The notes beneath the pieces are model-generated. The model ran no database searches, was not told the origin of the DNA, and saw nothing but the letters and a program-made list of their open reading frames with translations. A DNA stretch of 64,000 bases from IOR16 sp963521065. Lineage in GTDB: Bacteria > Bacillota > Clostridia > Peptostreptococcales > Anaerovoracaceae. Of the stretch, positions 8,932 to 17,976 are shown piece by piece (position 1 is the stretch's first letter; each line of letters opens with the position of its first letter). The position numbers and the translations under genes were made by a program. The stretch spans positions 148,790 to 212,789 of the forward strand of contig CAUQTI010000004.1 of assembly GCA_963521065.1 (NCBI GenBank). Reading direction: 5' to 3'.

Positions 8932-10449
8932 ATGTCTATCTATACACAGCGGGAGCACAACGGACTATATGAACTTACAGACGTTGCCCGTGCAGAATTG
9001 ATTGATTCAAAATATTACAATGGCGACCTTTCACCGACTTCCATCGCCCAAAGAACATGGACAACGTACAATGTTTCTTCTCTTTGGGTTGGCATGTCAA
9101 TCTGCCTTCCAACCTATGCCCTAGCTGCCAGTTTGGTCGCTCTGGGTCTATCCCCTTGGGCCGCACTGATTAATGTCACAATTGGAAACCTGTTGATTTT
9201 AATTCCCATGCAGCTGAACTCGCATGCAGGAACAAAGTACGGCATTCCGTATCCAGTTTTTGCACGGTTAGCTTTTGGGCCCAGAGGAGCTCACATCGCC
9301 TCAGTCGCCCGTGGCATCGTAGGCTGCGGATGGGTTGGAATTCAAACGTGGTTCGGCGGTAAAGCACTGCATTTAATCCTAATGACTTTGATTCCTAATT
9401 TTTCCGGAAATCAAGTAACTCTATTTACAACGTGTTTTATTTTTGGGTGTATCAACGTTTTTCTGGCCTATCGAGGTCCTGAATGGATTCGTAAATTGGA
9501 ATCCTGGGGAGCTCCGTTTCTCGGTCTTCTGAGTATTGCCCTTCTGATTTGGGCAACACTTGCGGTAAAGTCCAGCGGAAACATTGGGATTTTAGATATT
9601 TTAAATCTCCCTATGGATCAGGAAAAATTATCGAAAGGCGGCGGATTTTGGGCGGTATTTGCAGCAGGATTAACCAGTAATCTTGCATTTTGGTCTACTT
9701 TGGCCTTAAATATTCCTGATTTTTCCCGCTATGCGAAATCACAGAAAACCCAATTTTTAGGACAGTTATACGGAATGCCAACTACTTTGGGCATTTTTGC
9801 TCTGATCAGCGCTTATGTAACAGCTGCGACCAGATTTATTACACCAGATGGTTCCATGATTACTGATCCTGCAGAAGTTATTACATTAATTTCTAATTCT
9901 TTTGCAACCGTTTTGGGTGCTATCGGCATCATTATAGCAACGCTTACAACGAATATCGCCGCAAATTTCGTTGCTCCCGCCAATGGTTTTTCCAATTTGG
10001 CGCCCAAAAAAATTTCCTATAAAACCGGTATTCTTATTACAAGCGTTCTTGCAATCATCATGAGACCTTGGCAGTTTATGCAAAGCGGAGATGTCTTTAT
10101 CTATGATTGGCTAGGCCTTTACGGAATTATGCTTGCTCCGATTGCCGGTATATTTTTAGCAGATTATTACATTGTTAAAAAGAAAAACATAGATGTCATG
10201 TCCCTATTTCAGGCGGAGGAGGGGCGTTATTGGTATCAAAAGGGATTTAACTATATTGCCTTTTTTTCATGGCTTTTAGGCTGCATCCCCCCTATTTTAG
10301 GAAAAATCATTCCATCCTTCCACTGGATGACAAACAATGGTTATCTGATCAGCTTCTTTATTTCGCTTATCATTTACCCAATTTTAATGAAAACCTCACC
10401 CCATTCTCTGGTTCTTCCAGATGAAATGGAGTCAATGACCGAACGATAA
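8932..10449 (+). CDS. NCS1 family nucleobase/allantoin/hydantoin permease
   Basis: Sodium- or proton-coupled importer with about 12 membrane helices, 505 residues. The motif GWVGIQTWFGGKAL matches the substrate-site helix of NCS1 carriers (Trp and Gln equivalent to the Mhp1 substrate contacts), and NIPDFSRYAKSQ is the conserved loop after TM8. The upstream ATG at 8887 has no ribosome binding site, whereas the ATG at 8932 follows GGAGG, so I use 8932. No purine, allantoin or hydantoin catabolic gene is adjacent, so the substrate stays open. The helicase gene begins 17 bp downstream. Confidence 0.9.
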   Translation: MSIYTQREHNGLYELTDVARAELIDSKYYNGDLSPTSIAQRTWTTYNVSSLWVGMSICLPTYALAASLVALGLSPWAALINVTIGNLLILIPMQLNSHAGTKYGIPYPVFARLAFGPRGAHIASVARGIVGCGWVGIQTWFGGKALHLILMTLIPNFSGNQVTLFTTCFIFGCINVFLAYRGPEWIRKLESWGAPFLGLLSIALLIWATLAVKSSGNIGILDILNLPMDQEKLSKGGGFWAVFAAGLTSNLAFWSTLALNIPDFSRYAKSQKTQFLGQLYGMPTTLGIFALISAYVTAATRFITPDGSMITDPAEVITLISNSFATVLGAIGIIIATLTTNIAANFVAPANGFSNLAPKKISYKTGILITSVLAIIMRPWQFMQSGDVFIYDWLGLYGIMLAPIAGIFLADYYIVKKKNIDVMSLFQAEEGRYWYQKGFNYIAFFSWLLGCIPPILGKIIPSFHWMTNNGYLISFFISLIIYPILMKTSPHSLVLPDEMESMTER

Positions 10450-10466
10450 CAGAAAAGGAATTTTTT

Positions 10467-12122
10467 ATGGAAAACTTAATATTTGAAAATTTAAACCTCT
10501 CCGAAGAAACCCAGCGGGCACTTAATGAAATGGGTTTCGAGGAAGCAACCCCAATACAATCTATGGCGATCCCAAAGATACTTTCCGGAGAAGACATTAT
10601 TGGGCAGGCTCAGACAGGAACCGGAAAAACATGTGCTTTTGGCATTCCTGCAATTGAGATGATTGATACTGCGGATTCCGGCATACAGGTTCTGGCACTT
10701 TGCCCTACTAGAGAGCTTGCAATTCAGGTAGCAGAAGAACTGCGCCATTTGACGAAATATAAAAAAGGAATTCAAATTCTTCCGATTTATGGAGGACAAT
10801 CCATCGATCGCCAAATTTTAGCACTCAAGAAAAAACCACAAATCATTATCGGTACCCCTGGTCGTGTCATGGATCATATGCGCCGTCGCACGTTGAAGCT
10901 TTCTTCTCTAAAAATGATTATTCTAGATGAAGCTGATGAAATGCTTAATATGGGCTTCCGGGAAGATATTGACTTAATTTTGCAGGATTTGCCGGAAGAC
11001 AGACAAACTCTGCTTTTCTCTGCAACGATGCCGAAAGAAATTAAAGACCTTGCAAAACGCTATCAGAAGAATGCAGTACACGTACAGGCCGCACACAAAG
11101 AATTAACGGTTCCTAACATCGAGCAATATTATTTAGAAGTAAGAGAATCCTCTAAATTGGAACTCCTATGCCGTTTAATTGATGCAAAGAATGTAGAGCT
11201 TGGTATTGTATTTTGTAATACAAAACGCAAGGTTGATGACATCACCGCTTCACTTCAAGCCAGAGGCTACTCTGCGGACGCACTTCATGGCGATATGAAA
11301 CAATCGGAACGCGATCGTGTTATGAATAAATTCAGAAAACGATTGATTGATATTTTAGTTGCAACCGATGTAGCTGCAAGAGGAATTGACGTCAATAATA
11401 TTGATGCCGTCTTTAATTATGATATTCCAAGTGATGAGGAATATTATGTTCACAGAATCGGCAGAACAGGACGTGCCGGAAAATCCGGTGTTTCCTATTC
11501 CTTCGTCTTTGGCCGGGATATCTATAAGCTAAAAGATATTCAGCGTTACACCAAAAGTGAGATTTTACCAATGAAGCCTCCTACGATTTCAGATGTGGAA
11601 GAAGTCCGCCTAAGCTTATCTGCAGAAAAAGTAGTCAATGTCTTAGAAAAAGGCGGTTATTCTAAATATACTCCAATCATCGAAAAGATTTTGGAAACGG
11701 CGAATGATACCACCACGCTCGACATTGCTGCTGCTTTATTTCAGATGGCTTTTGATGAATTGGAGAATCGCAACTATGAACACTCCGATTTGGATGAAGA
11801 CCATTCCCAACCCACACGAGGAAATATGGCTCGTGTCTTCCTCAACGTCGGATCAATGGATAAGATTCAACCGAAAAATATTGTTCAGGGAATTGCTTCT
11901 CTCTCTGAAATTCCAGGCAAACTTATCGGCTCTATCGACATTCATAAAAATTTCAGCTTTGTGGAGCTTCCAAAAGAATATGTCGATGATGTAATGTACG
12001 CAATGCGTAATTTTACACACCGTGGCCGTAAGGTTACGATGGAAAAAGCGACAAAACGCCAACGTACGAAAAGTAATAAAGGCAAAGAGCGTCGTACAAA
12101 TCCAAAGAAAAAACGATTTTAA
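10467..12122 (+). CDS. DEAD-box RNA helicase with DbpA-type RNA-binding domain
   Basis: ATP-dependent RNA helicase of 551 residues (CsdA/DbpA-like). All core motifs are present in order: AQTGTGKT (Walker A), PTRELAIQ, DEADEM, SAT, HGDMKQSERD, VATDVAARGIDV and HRIGRTGRAG. After the core comes a linker and a DbpA-like RRM fold (about 455-525; RVFLNVGSMDKIQPKNIV, FSFVELPKEY), then a basic tail rich in Lys/Arg (KRQRTKSNKGKERR). Such proteins act in ribosome assembly or cold-shock RNA remodelling. The ribosome binding site is AAAAGGAA. It is co-directional with and close to the permease but functionally unrelated. Confidence 0.96.
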   Translation: MENLIFENLNLSEETQRALNEMGFEEATPIQSMAIPKILSGEDIIGQAQTGTGKTCAFGIPAIEMIDTADSGIQVLALCPTRELAIQVAEELRHLTKYKKGIQILPIYGGQSIDRQILALKKKPQIIIGTPGRVMDHMRRRTLKLSSLKMIILDEADEMLNMGFREDIDLILQDLPEDRQTLLFSATMPKEIKDLAKRYQKNAVHVQAAHKELTVPNIEQYYLEVRESSKLELLCRLIDAKNVELGIVFCNTKRKVDDITASLQARGYSADALHGDMKQSERDRVMNKFRKRLIDILVATDVAARGIDVNNIDAVFNYDIPSDEEYYVHRIGRTGRAGKSGVSYSFVFGRDIYKLKDIQRYTKSEILPMKPPTISDVEEVRLSLSAEKVVNVLEKGGYSKYTPIIEKILETANDTTTLDIAAALFQMAFDELENRNYEHSDLDEDHSQPTRGNMARVFLNVGSMDKIQPKNIVQGIASLSEIPGKLIGSIDIHKNFSFVELPKEYVDDVMYAMRNFTHRGRKVTMEKATKRQRTKSNKGKERRTNPKKKRF

Positions 12123-12148
12123 ATTCTCCTTAAAAAAAGGATTGCAAA

Positions 12149-12180
12149 AAAGCCGCGGGATTTTCTCTTCCCGCGGCTTT
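12149..12180 (+). terminator. Strong intrinsic terminator after the DEAD-box helicase
   Basis: Perfect 12-bp GC-rich stem (AAAGCCGCGGGA / TCCCGCGGCTTT) with an 8-nt loop, 26 bp after the helicase stop. Confidence 0.85.
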
Positions 12181-12240
12181 CTCGTTTCTTCATCGTTGAT
12201 GATTGATGCATCCTTCCAATCACCTCCAATGATTTTATTT

Positions 12241-12279
12241 TCAAAAAAAATCGAACAGAAAAAAATTCTCTGCTCGATT
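12241..12279 (-). terminator. Intrinsic terminator after the HNH-repeat protein
   Basis: On the minus strand, AATCGAGCAGA pairs with TCTGTTCGATT (one G-U pair) and is followed by eight T residues. It ends the 13386-12325 gene and faces the helicase terminator. Confidence 0.8.
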
Positions 12280-12324
12280 CTTATCGATTTACTATAAAGT
12301 TTATATACTTGGGGCTACATTTCC

Positions 12325-13386
12325 TTATTTCTTTGCGGCGTGCTTTCGCTTTTCTCTCTTTACCGCTTTCAGCTTATCCCCTCGTAAAGGTTTGTATCCA
12401 ATCTGATACAAGGTATTGGACCATGTGCCGCAGCAGCAGATCAAGTACTGAACCATATCCGCGGAAAGCTCCTCTTTAATTGGGGCACGTCCTAAGTCTT
12501 CTGCTTTTTTACGTAAATAAATCAGATATTTTCTTGCCTTTTGATCAAGATTCAAAACTCGATATAAGCTGTCCTGTAGGATTTCTTTGTGCGGTCGATT
12601 GTGGATTTGATCTTTTTCATCTAAATACGAGCTGGAAAAAGGAGAAATTTTTGTAACCGGCTCCAGTCCAATTTGAAACAGCACATTTCTCCAGGAACCA
12701 CATCGCTCTTTTAGTTTTTTCCGAACCACCTGGTCAATCTCCACTTTCAAAGGAGGACGGCCTAGCTCAATTGCCTTTTTTAAAATCCCATTTAAAAGGA
12801 TTTTATATTCCTCCTCTATGTCTGGAATCCGGCTGACTACCTTTTGACGCATCCAGTTTCGGTTAACGCCTGCGGCATATAAAACCTCAGCCCAAGTTTT
12901 AAAATAGCGTTTCAAGTTTTCACACGCTTCCGGCATCTCAACCGCATGAGGCGGACGCTCTAATTCTAAAGCCCGTTCCTTTACCTTTTCCAGCCAATAT
13001 TGGTAAGTACGGCGTTCTTTTAGCATGATATCTACGCTTTTTCCGGATTTTCCTGCACTCCTTGACAAACCTGCCTTTTCAAGTGCATAGGGCCATTTAT
13101 GAAAGCGGTGCCTAACGTAAAAGCGATAAACCCAAAACACTTCTTTTTGTGCCGGCGAATGCCCTAGCCGCTTCGCTTCCTGCCGAAGCAATTCCAAAAG
13201 CTCTTCGTCTGAAAAGCTGAGATAAACAGCCTGCCCCATCACACTGCTCGTTGAATACGCTTTAAACACAGCAGAATTTTTATTGTCTTTTCCATAATCC
13301 AATTTTTGCGCAAGAGCCGCTTTCTCCGCTACTTTTTTCAAAGCATTCTTGTTCTTCTGTACTTCCTTTAAAGTCAACGTCCGCAT
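12325..13386 (-). CDS. Protein made of HNH/homing-endonuclease-associated repeats
   Basis: A basic 353-residue protein with no recognised catalytic domain. It contains four copies of a roughly 45-residue unit of the form L-G-R/H-x-P ... F/C-x-x-W-x-x-x-L/V-x-x-x-G: near residues 88-130 (LGHSPAQKE...KWPYALEKAGL), 160-200 (LERPPHAVE...TWAEVLYAAGV), 215-257 (LGRPPLKVE...SWRNVLFQIGL) and 305-345 (LGRAPIKEE...TWSNTLYQIGY). This is the small repeat found as a DNA-binding adjunct next to HNH endonucleases; here no HNH residues are present. It begins 31 bp after nrdJ on the same strand (GGAGG ribosome binding site) and may be co-transcribed. A DNA-binding role is inferred. Confidence 0.75.
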   Translation of the reverse strand: MRTLTLKEVQKNKNALKKVAEKAALAQKLDYGKDNKNSAVFKAYSTSSVMGQAVYLSFSDEELLELLRQEAKRLGHSPAQKEVFWVYRFYVRHRFHKWPYALEKAGLSRSAGKSGKSVDIMLKERRTYQYWLEKVKERALELERPPHAVEMPEACENLKRYFKTWAEVLYAAGVNRNWMRQKVVSRIPDIEEEYKILLNGILKKAIELGRPPLKVEIDQVVRKKLKERCGSWRNVLFQIGLEPVTKISPFSSSYLDEKDQIHNRPHKEILQDSLYRVLNLDQKARKYLIYLRKKAEDLGRAPIKEELSADMVQYLICCCGTWSNTLYQIGYKPLRGDKLKAVKREKRKHAAKK

Positions 13387-13417
13387 ATATCCTCCAATTT
13401 ATGACTATAAGGCTTCT

Positions 13418-15772
13418 TTAGCGAATCGGGCACACTCCGGCTTCACAGCCTTCATCTCCGATATCGTATTGCACTTCTTCTTTTTCGTATTTTCCGATCA
13501 AAGATGGAACAAACGGATTCATCGCTGCTCTTCTCTGCAGATACTCTTCCTCGCTGATACTTTCAAACGGCAGCAATTCATAAAAATTGTCTTCGAAGGA
13601 CAGGAAAGAAAGAGCGACAATCTCATCCCAGTTTTCCCATACCCACTGCTCTACTTCATCCCATTCATGGTCACGAACATGTACGGTGATGGAACAGTTA
13701 TGCTCTACATACTCCGTCATAAACATTTTATAAATTTCCAGCTGCTCAATGGCACTGACGTCTGCTTTAAATTTCCCTTCCGGTGCCTTTACAGGAAACT
13801 CAACTACTTTCGTCACACAATTTTCTTGATCCTGACCAACTTCCGGATACACTGGATAGCCGAGTTCTTCGCACACCTTCGTCAAAGGATCGTCGCTGCT
13901 GATACGGATTCTTCTCACAAAATACGGGGCATGTGAAAAATGAACACCGCTTGATACAACCGGCAGGAGGCTCAACGTACCTTCCGGCTTAATGGTTGTA
14001 ATGAGAAGCGGCTCTTTCATCCCCAGCTCTTTCGCATAATCTCCCGCGGCTTTTCTTGCTTCTTTTTTCAAAGCAGCCAACAACGCACTCTGTTCTTCTT
14101 TGCTGTAATTTAAGGCATTGACCATATCCTGCCAGCCCGTCAAGGAGCATCCCAAAAGTTTATCTCTCTGCTGAACTCCATTCCATTCCGGTATCTCAAG
14201 CTCTGTGCAGGTCATACGGTACCCAGCTCTGGCGGATAGTCTTTGCGCCTCCATCAGGCCTTCATAATCCAGTGTGTTATCCTCTTTCACAAAAGCCATC
14301 ACGTTGACGGTAGTCAGGTTGCAAAGGCCCTTTGAATCCAGCAGAATCTCCGCACAAGGATTTACACCCGCAAAGTTCGGTCGTCTCTTCGCTCCGGCCA
14401 CTTCGTTTACCCAGCCCGGTTCACCGGAATAGCGCATCTGCTGCAAATGCCAATGCAACTGATCTCTTGTCGGTTTCGAAGTGTAGTAAATCGAATTATT
14501 GCTCATTTGGCGATGTGCAATTTCCTGATCAATCACCCACTTTTCATCCACTTTCTTGTAAAGCTCACTTTTCGCCTGTATACATTCCTTGTCATCCTGA
14601 TCAATTAAAACAATCTCTGCGGTACGGCGTACGCCTCCGACAACTACATTTTCACCGATTACATTTGCAATATCAAGGCAATCCACCGGCTTTAACTTTA
14701 CTTTATTTGTTGTGGAGCGATGGCCTGCTTTTTCGATTACCTTACTGATTTTAATAAACATATTTTTCATGCTGGAATGACCGCTTGCCGTTCCGCCGAA
14801 GGTCTTTAGCTTTTCACCCTTCGCTCTTACATGATCGTAATTTAAGATGATAGTTTTAATCTTGCGGTATTCCGTACTGTAAAGTACACGCAGATAATAA
14901 TCAAGCGATTGCACCCAGCCTTCTTTGCTATCACCAATTGTAATTTTTACAGTATCATTATGTGTAAATTCCAATGCCGTGCTGTCTTGGCGTAGTGTTT
15001 TCAAAATTGGGGTATAGGATTCATGGATAATCTCCACATCCGTCCTTACCATCGGCAGTTTTTCAATATCCGATTTTAAAATGCGCACTCCGACCCCTGA
15101 GCCCACCATCAATAGATAGAATACATCCCGGAACGAAGCAAAGCTGTCAATGACCTGAAAAGAACAGTTGAAGTTTGACATTGGGTAGTGCTTTGAAACA
15201 TCGGTACTTCCCACCCAAAAAGTTCTGCCTGATAAGAACTGCTTCAAGTCATACACGTTGCGGTATAATTTTTCTGCTTCCTCTTTTGAAGTAGGAATCA
15301 AGCTGCAATTATACTCTACAGAACGTCTTACTGTTTCCCACCAGTATTCTCTGCGCATTTCTTCCGGAAGCCACCGTGAATAAGTACGATAGTATACAAA
15401 ATTACCCAATTGGCTCATCGGAGATTGCTTGTGCTTATATTTGCTTACAAATTCCTCCGAAATTACCCGGCCGTCACGCCGTTTTCTTGCATCTCTTGTC
15501 TTATCCCTCTCATAGCGGTAAATAATAAATTTCTTCGCCGCATCTTTCCTCTCACTTGCCATTAAAAAATCTTCCACTAAATCTTGAATATCTTCTACAT
15601 TGATTCGCCGTTCTGACTTTTCAACCTGCTTTAAAATAGCAGAAGCAATGCTTTGCGCCAAAGCGGCATCTACGCCAACCCGCGTTTCCATCATTGCGTT
15701 TTCAATGGCATTTTTGATTTTACCCTCGTTAAAATCCACTGCCGATCCGTCTCTTTTTACTACTGTTTTCAT
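13418..15772 (-). CDS. nrdJ: Adenosylcobalamin-dependent (class II) ribonucleotide reductase
   Basis: Makes deoxynucleotides with coenzyme B12, without oxygen or an activase. The 784 residues start with an ATP-cone (about 1-90, VKRDGSAVDFNEGKIKNAI), followed by the catalytic barrel with NPCAEILLDSKGLCNL. The C-terminal end GCEAGVCPIR carries the C-x4-C redox pair typical of monomeric Lactobacillus-type class II enzymes, which usually lack the ATP-cone and are near 740 residues; the cone explains the extra length. The ATG at 15772 follows GGGAGG. The promoter and two NrdR-like boxes lie upstream. No cobalamin riboswitch is seen in the short leader. Confidence 0.95.
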   Translation of the reverse strand: MKTVVKRDGSAVDFNEGKIKNAIENAMMETRVGVDAALAQSIASAILKQVEKSERRINVEDIQDLVEDFLMASERKDAAKKFIIYRYERDKTRDARKRRDGRVISEEFVSKYKHKQSPMSQLGNFVYYRTYSRWLPEEMRREYWWETVRRSVEYNCSLIPTSKEEAEKLYRNVYDLKQFLSGRTFWVGSTDVSKHYPMSNFNCSFQVIDSFASFRDVFYLLMVGSGVGVRILKSDIEKLPMVRTDVEIIHESYTPILKTLRQDSTALEFTHNDTVKITIGDSKEGWVQSLDYYLRVLYSTEYRKIKTIILNYDHVRAKGEKLKTFGGTASGHSSMKNMFIKISKVIEKAGHRSTTNKVKLKPVDCLDIANVIGENVVVGGVRRTAEIVLIDQDDKECIQAKSELYKKVDEKWVIDQEIAHRQMSNNSIYYTSKPTRDQLHWHLQQMRYSGEPGWVNEVAGAKRRPNFAGVNPCAEILLDSKGLCNLTTVNVMAFVKEDNTLDYEGLMEAQRLSARAGYRMTCTELEIPEWNGVQQRDKLLGCSLTGWQDMVNALNYSKEEQSALLAALKKEARKAAGDYAKELGMKEPLLITTIKPEGTLSLLPVVSSGVHFSHAPYFVRRIRISSDDPLTKVCEELGYPVYPEVGQDQENCVTKVVEFPVKAPEGKFKADVSAIEQLEIYKMFMTEYVEHNCSITVHVRDHEWDEVEQWVWENWDEIVALSFLSFEDNFYELLPFESISEEEYLQRRAAMNPFVPSLIGKYEKEEVQYDIGDEGCEAGVCPIR

Positions 15773-15858
15773 CGTATCCTCCCTGAATGCGCTTCCTCAT
15801 TTTCCTTCATATTCCCAGAAATTACTCTCTTTCATAGGATTTTTGAAACTCCCATTCT

Positions 15859-15907
15859 TATCTATATGTGGTGACTCATTTAATGCATAGCCCATTATAT
15901 AGTATTC
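15859..15907 (-). promoter_or_regulatory. Candidate pair of NrdR boxes
   Basis: Two 16-bp elements around ATAT cores at 15864-15867 and 15897-15900, 33 bp apart (about three helical turns). The first (TATCTATATGTGGTGA) fits the C-w-ATAT-n-T-n-GTG core well; the second (CCATTATATAGTATTC) is weaker and overlaps the -10 of the nrdJ promoter. Spacing, position and the target gene all suit the NrdR repressor, but the second box is degenerate. Confidence 0.45.
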
Positions 15908-15922
15908 TATGTCTTTATTCAA
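15894..15922 (-). promoter_or_regulatory. nrdJ promoter
   Basis: Minus-strand TTGAAT (15917-15922), 17-bp spacer and perfect TATAAT (15894-15899). Predicted leader is about 115 nt. Confidence 0.7.
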
Positions 15923-15964
15923 CTGTTATTCTATGAAAGACTTAAGATTTTTTCGCCTTTTCTC

Positions 15965-15993
15965 TTTACAAAGAAAAAATACAAATGTATAAT
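15965..15993 (+). promoter_or_regulatory. Promoter of the aconitase operon
   Basis: TTTACA (15965-15970), 17-bp spacer, TATAAT (15988-15993), about 50 bp before the aconitase start. It diverges from the nrdJ promoter, with about 40 bp between the two -35 boxes. Confidence 0.7.
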
Positions 15994-16002
15994 TGTATAC
16001 AG
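15993..16002 (+). promoter_or_regulatory. Candidate GntR (FCD type) operator
   Basis: TTGTATACAG, containing the 8-bp palindrome TGTATACA, starts at the last base of the -10 and covers the predicted start site. FadR/FCD-type GntR proteins often bind short TTGTnnACAA-like palindromes. The operon's last gene (19126) encodes such a protein, so autoregulation is likely but unproven. Confidence 0.5.
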
Positions 16003-16041
16003 GTAAACAAATCGATTGATTTTAATGAAGGAGAAAAAAGA

Positions 16042-17964
16042 ATGGGAAAAACACTTGCTTATAAAATACTTGAAAATCATCTTATCAGCGGCCAGATGAC
16101 GGCAGGCGAAGAGATTACCATTAAAATGGACCAGACTTTGACGCAGGATTCCACCGGAACCATGGTATATCTGCAGCTTGAAGCCATGGATGTAGATAAA
16201 ATTAAAACAGAACTTTCTGTCGCCTATATCGATCATAATACATTACAGACCGGCTTTGAAAATGCGGATGATCACGCATTTATAAAAAGCGTTGCAAAAC
16301 GTCACGGCGTTTTATTTTCCAAGCCGGGAAACGGAATCTGCCATCAGCTTCATTTAGAAAGCTTCGGCGCACCCGGAAAAACACTTTTAGGCTCTGACAG
16401 CCATACGCCAACAGGAGGCGGCCTAGGCATGGTTGCCATCGGGGCAGGCGGACTCGACGTTGCCGTTGCAATGGCAAAAGGCACTTACAGCCTTACCGTT
16501 CCAAAAATCATCGGTGTAAAGCTGAGCGGCAAACTACGCCCGTGGGTATCCGCAAAGGACGTTATTTTATACGTTCTTCAAAAGCTGACCGTAAAAGGCG
16601 GCGTCGGAAAAATTGTAGAATATTTTGGAGATGGTGTTGCTAGCTTAAGCGTTACCGATCGTGCAACCATTACCAATATGGGTGCAGAGCTTGGCGCGAC
16701 GACTTCGATTTTCCCAAGTGATGAAAATACGAAAGCATTTTTAGCATCTCAGGGACGCGAAAAAGATTACGTAGAAATGAAGGCAGATGCAGATGCTTTT
16801 TATGACGATATTTTAGAAGTAGACCTCTCTTCACTCGTTCCGCTTGCAGCAAAGCCGCACAGTCCGGACAATGTGGACACGATAGAAAATATCGGAGAAA
16901 TTGCAATCAATCAGGTTGCAATTGGAAGCTGCACCAATTCCTCTTACACCGACCTAATGAAGGTTGCTTCCATTTTGAAAGGCAATCATGTACACGAAAA
17001 TGTAAGCCTCGTCATTTCTCCAGGCTCCAGCAAAATTTTAAGTAAGCTTGCAAAAAATGGTGCTTTAGCAGATATGATTGAAGCCGGTGCTCGCATCATT
17101 GAAAATGCTTGTGGCCCTTGCATCGGAATGGGGCAGTCCCCGCAGTCCGGCGGCGTCTCTCTGCGTACCTTTAACCGTAACTTTAAAGGCAGAAGCGGCA
17201 CTTTAGATGCTTCGGTCTATCTCGTCAGTCCAGAAACAGCAGCAATTTCAGCAATTACCGGACATTTAACCGACGGGATGACCACCGAGATTTTGCTTCC
17301 TCAAATTCAACCCGAAGAGTTCCGCAGCAACGACAGCTTCATGGTATACCCGAAGGGTGAAAGTAAGAGTGATATTTCCGTGGCAATGGGCCCGAACATC
17401 AAGCCATTTCCCCAGAATACTCCATTAAAAAACGAGATTTCAGCGACGGTTGTATTGAAAGCAGGTAACAATATCACAACAGACGATATTATGCCGTCAG
17501 ACTCTCGTTTACTGCCTTACCGTTCGAATATTCCTCACCTCTCCAATTACTGCTTTGAAAAAATCGATCCGGAATTCCCTTCTCGATGTAAGACGGCCGG
17601 AAATGGCGTAATTATTGGCGGGGAAAACTATGGACAGGGCTCCAGCCGCGAGCATGCAGCTTTGGTTCCTCTTTATCTTGGAATCCGTATTGTTGTCGCA
17701 AAATCCTTCGCCAGAATACACCGTTCCAACCTGATTAACAGCGGCATTCTTCCTCTGGTATTTGAAGACCCTGCGGAATATGAAGATTTTGAACTGGGAC
17801 AGAAGCTTATTATTGAGGATGCACTTTCTCAGATTAGAAATCCGCATATCCTTCTAAAAAATGAAGCTACCGGAAAAGAATATACGTTAGTTTCACACCT
17901 CTCTGAGCTGGAAATCGAAATGATTCTGGCAGGTGGAAAAATCAGTCAAATCAAAGGTAAATAA
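16042..17964 (+). CDS. Aconitate hydratase (640-residue type)
   Basis: Interconverts citrate and isocitrate with a [4Fe-4S] cluster. Cluster Cys are seen in IGSCTNSSYTDL and in CGPCIGMGQSP; the substrate loops DSHTPTGGGLGMVAIGAGG and GENYGQGSSREHAALVPL are intact, the latter in the C-terminal swivel domain on the same chain. At 640 residues it belongs to the shorter single-chain bacterial aconitases (about 640-660) rather than the 900-residue AcnA. The frame extends upstream to 15985, but the ATG at 16042 follows AAGGAG and is used. It is first in an operon with isocitrate dehydrogenase, forming the oxidative branch from citrate to 2-oxoglutarate; citrate synthase is not in the window. Homoaconitase activity is a less likely alternative. 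Confidence 0.9.
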   Translation: MGKTLAYKILENHLISGQMTAGEEITIKMDQTLTQDSTGTMVYLQLEAMDVDKIKTELSVAYIDHNTLQTGFENADDHAFIKSVAKRHGVLFSKPGNGICHQLHLESFGAPGKTLLGSDSHTPTGGGLGMVAIGAGGLDVAVAMAKGTYSLTVPKIIGVKLSGKLRPWVSAKDVILYVLQKLTVKGGVGKIVEYFGDGVASLSVTDRATITNMGAELGATTSIFPSDENTKAFLASQGREKDYVEMKADADAFYDDILEVDLSSLVPLAAKPHSPDNVDTIENIGEIAINQVAIGSCTNSSYTDLMKVASILKGNHVHENVSLVISPGSSKILSKLAKNGALADMIEAGARIIENACGPCIGMGQSPQSGGVSLRTFNRNFKGRSGTLDASVYLVSPETAAISAITGHLTDGMTTEILLPQIQPEEFRSNDSFMVYPKGESKSDISVAMGPNIKPFPQNTPLKNEISATVVLKAGNNITTDDIMPSDSRLLPYRSNIPHLSNYCFEKIDPEFPSRCKTAGNGVIIGGENYGQGSSREHAALVPLYLGIRIVVAKSFARIHRSNLINSGILPLVFEDPAEYEDFELGQKLIIEDALSQIRNPHILLKNEATGKEYTLVSHLSELEIEMILAGGKISQIKGK

Positions 17965-17976
17965 AGGAGGCCCCTA

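Noticed and set aside
12121..12215. About 30-residue basic minus-strand frame beside the helicase terminator
   Set aside because: It is mostly the antisense of the terminator stem; the ribosome binding site is badly spaced.
15773..15893. Cobalamin riboswitch before nrdJ
   Set aside because: The leader is only about 115 nt and lacks the conserved B12-box sequence.
15797..15895. 32-residue frame upstream of nrdJ, considered as a leader peptide
   Set aside because: Its ATG overlaps the -10 of the nrdJ promoter, so the nrdJ transcript cannot include it, and it lacks a ribosome binding site.
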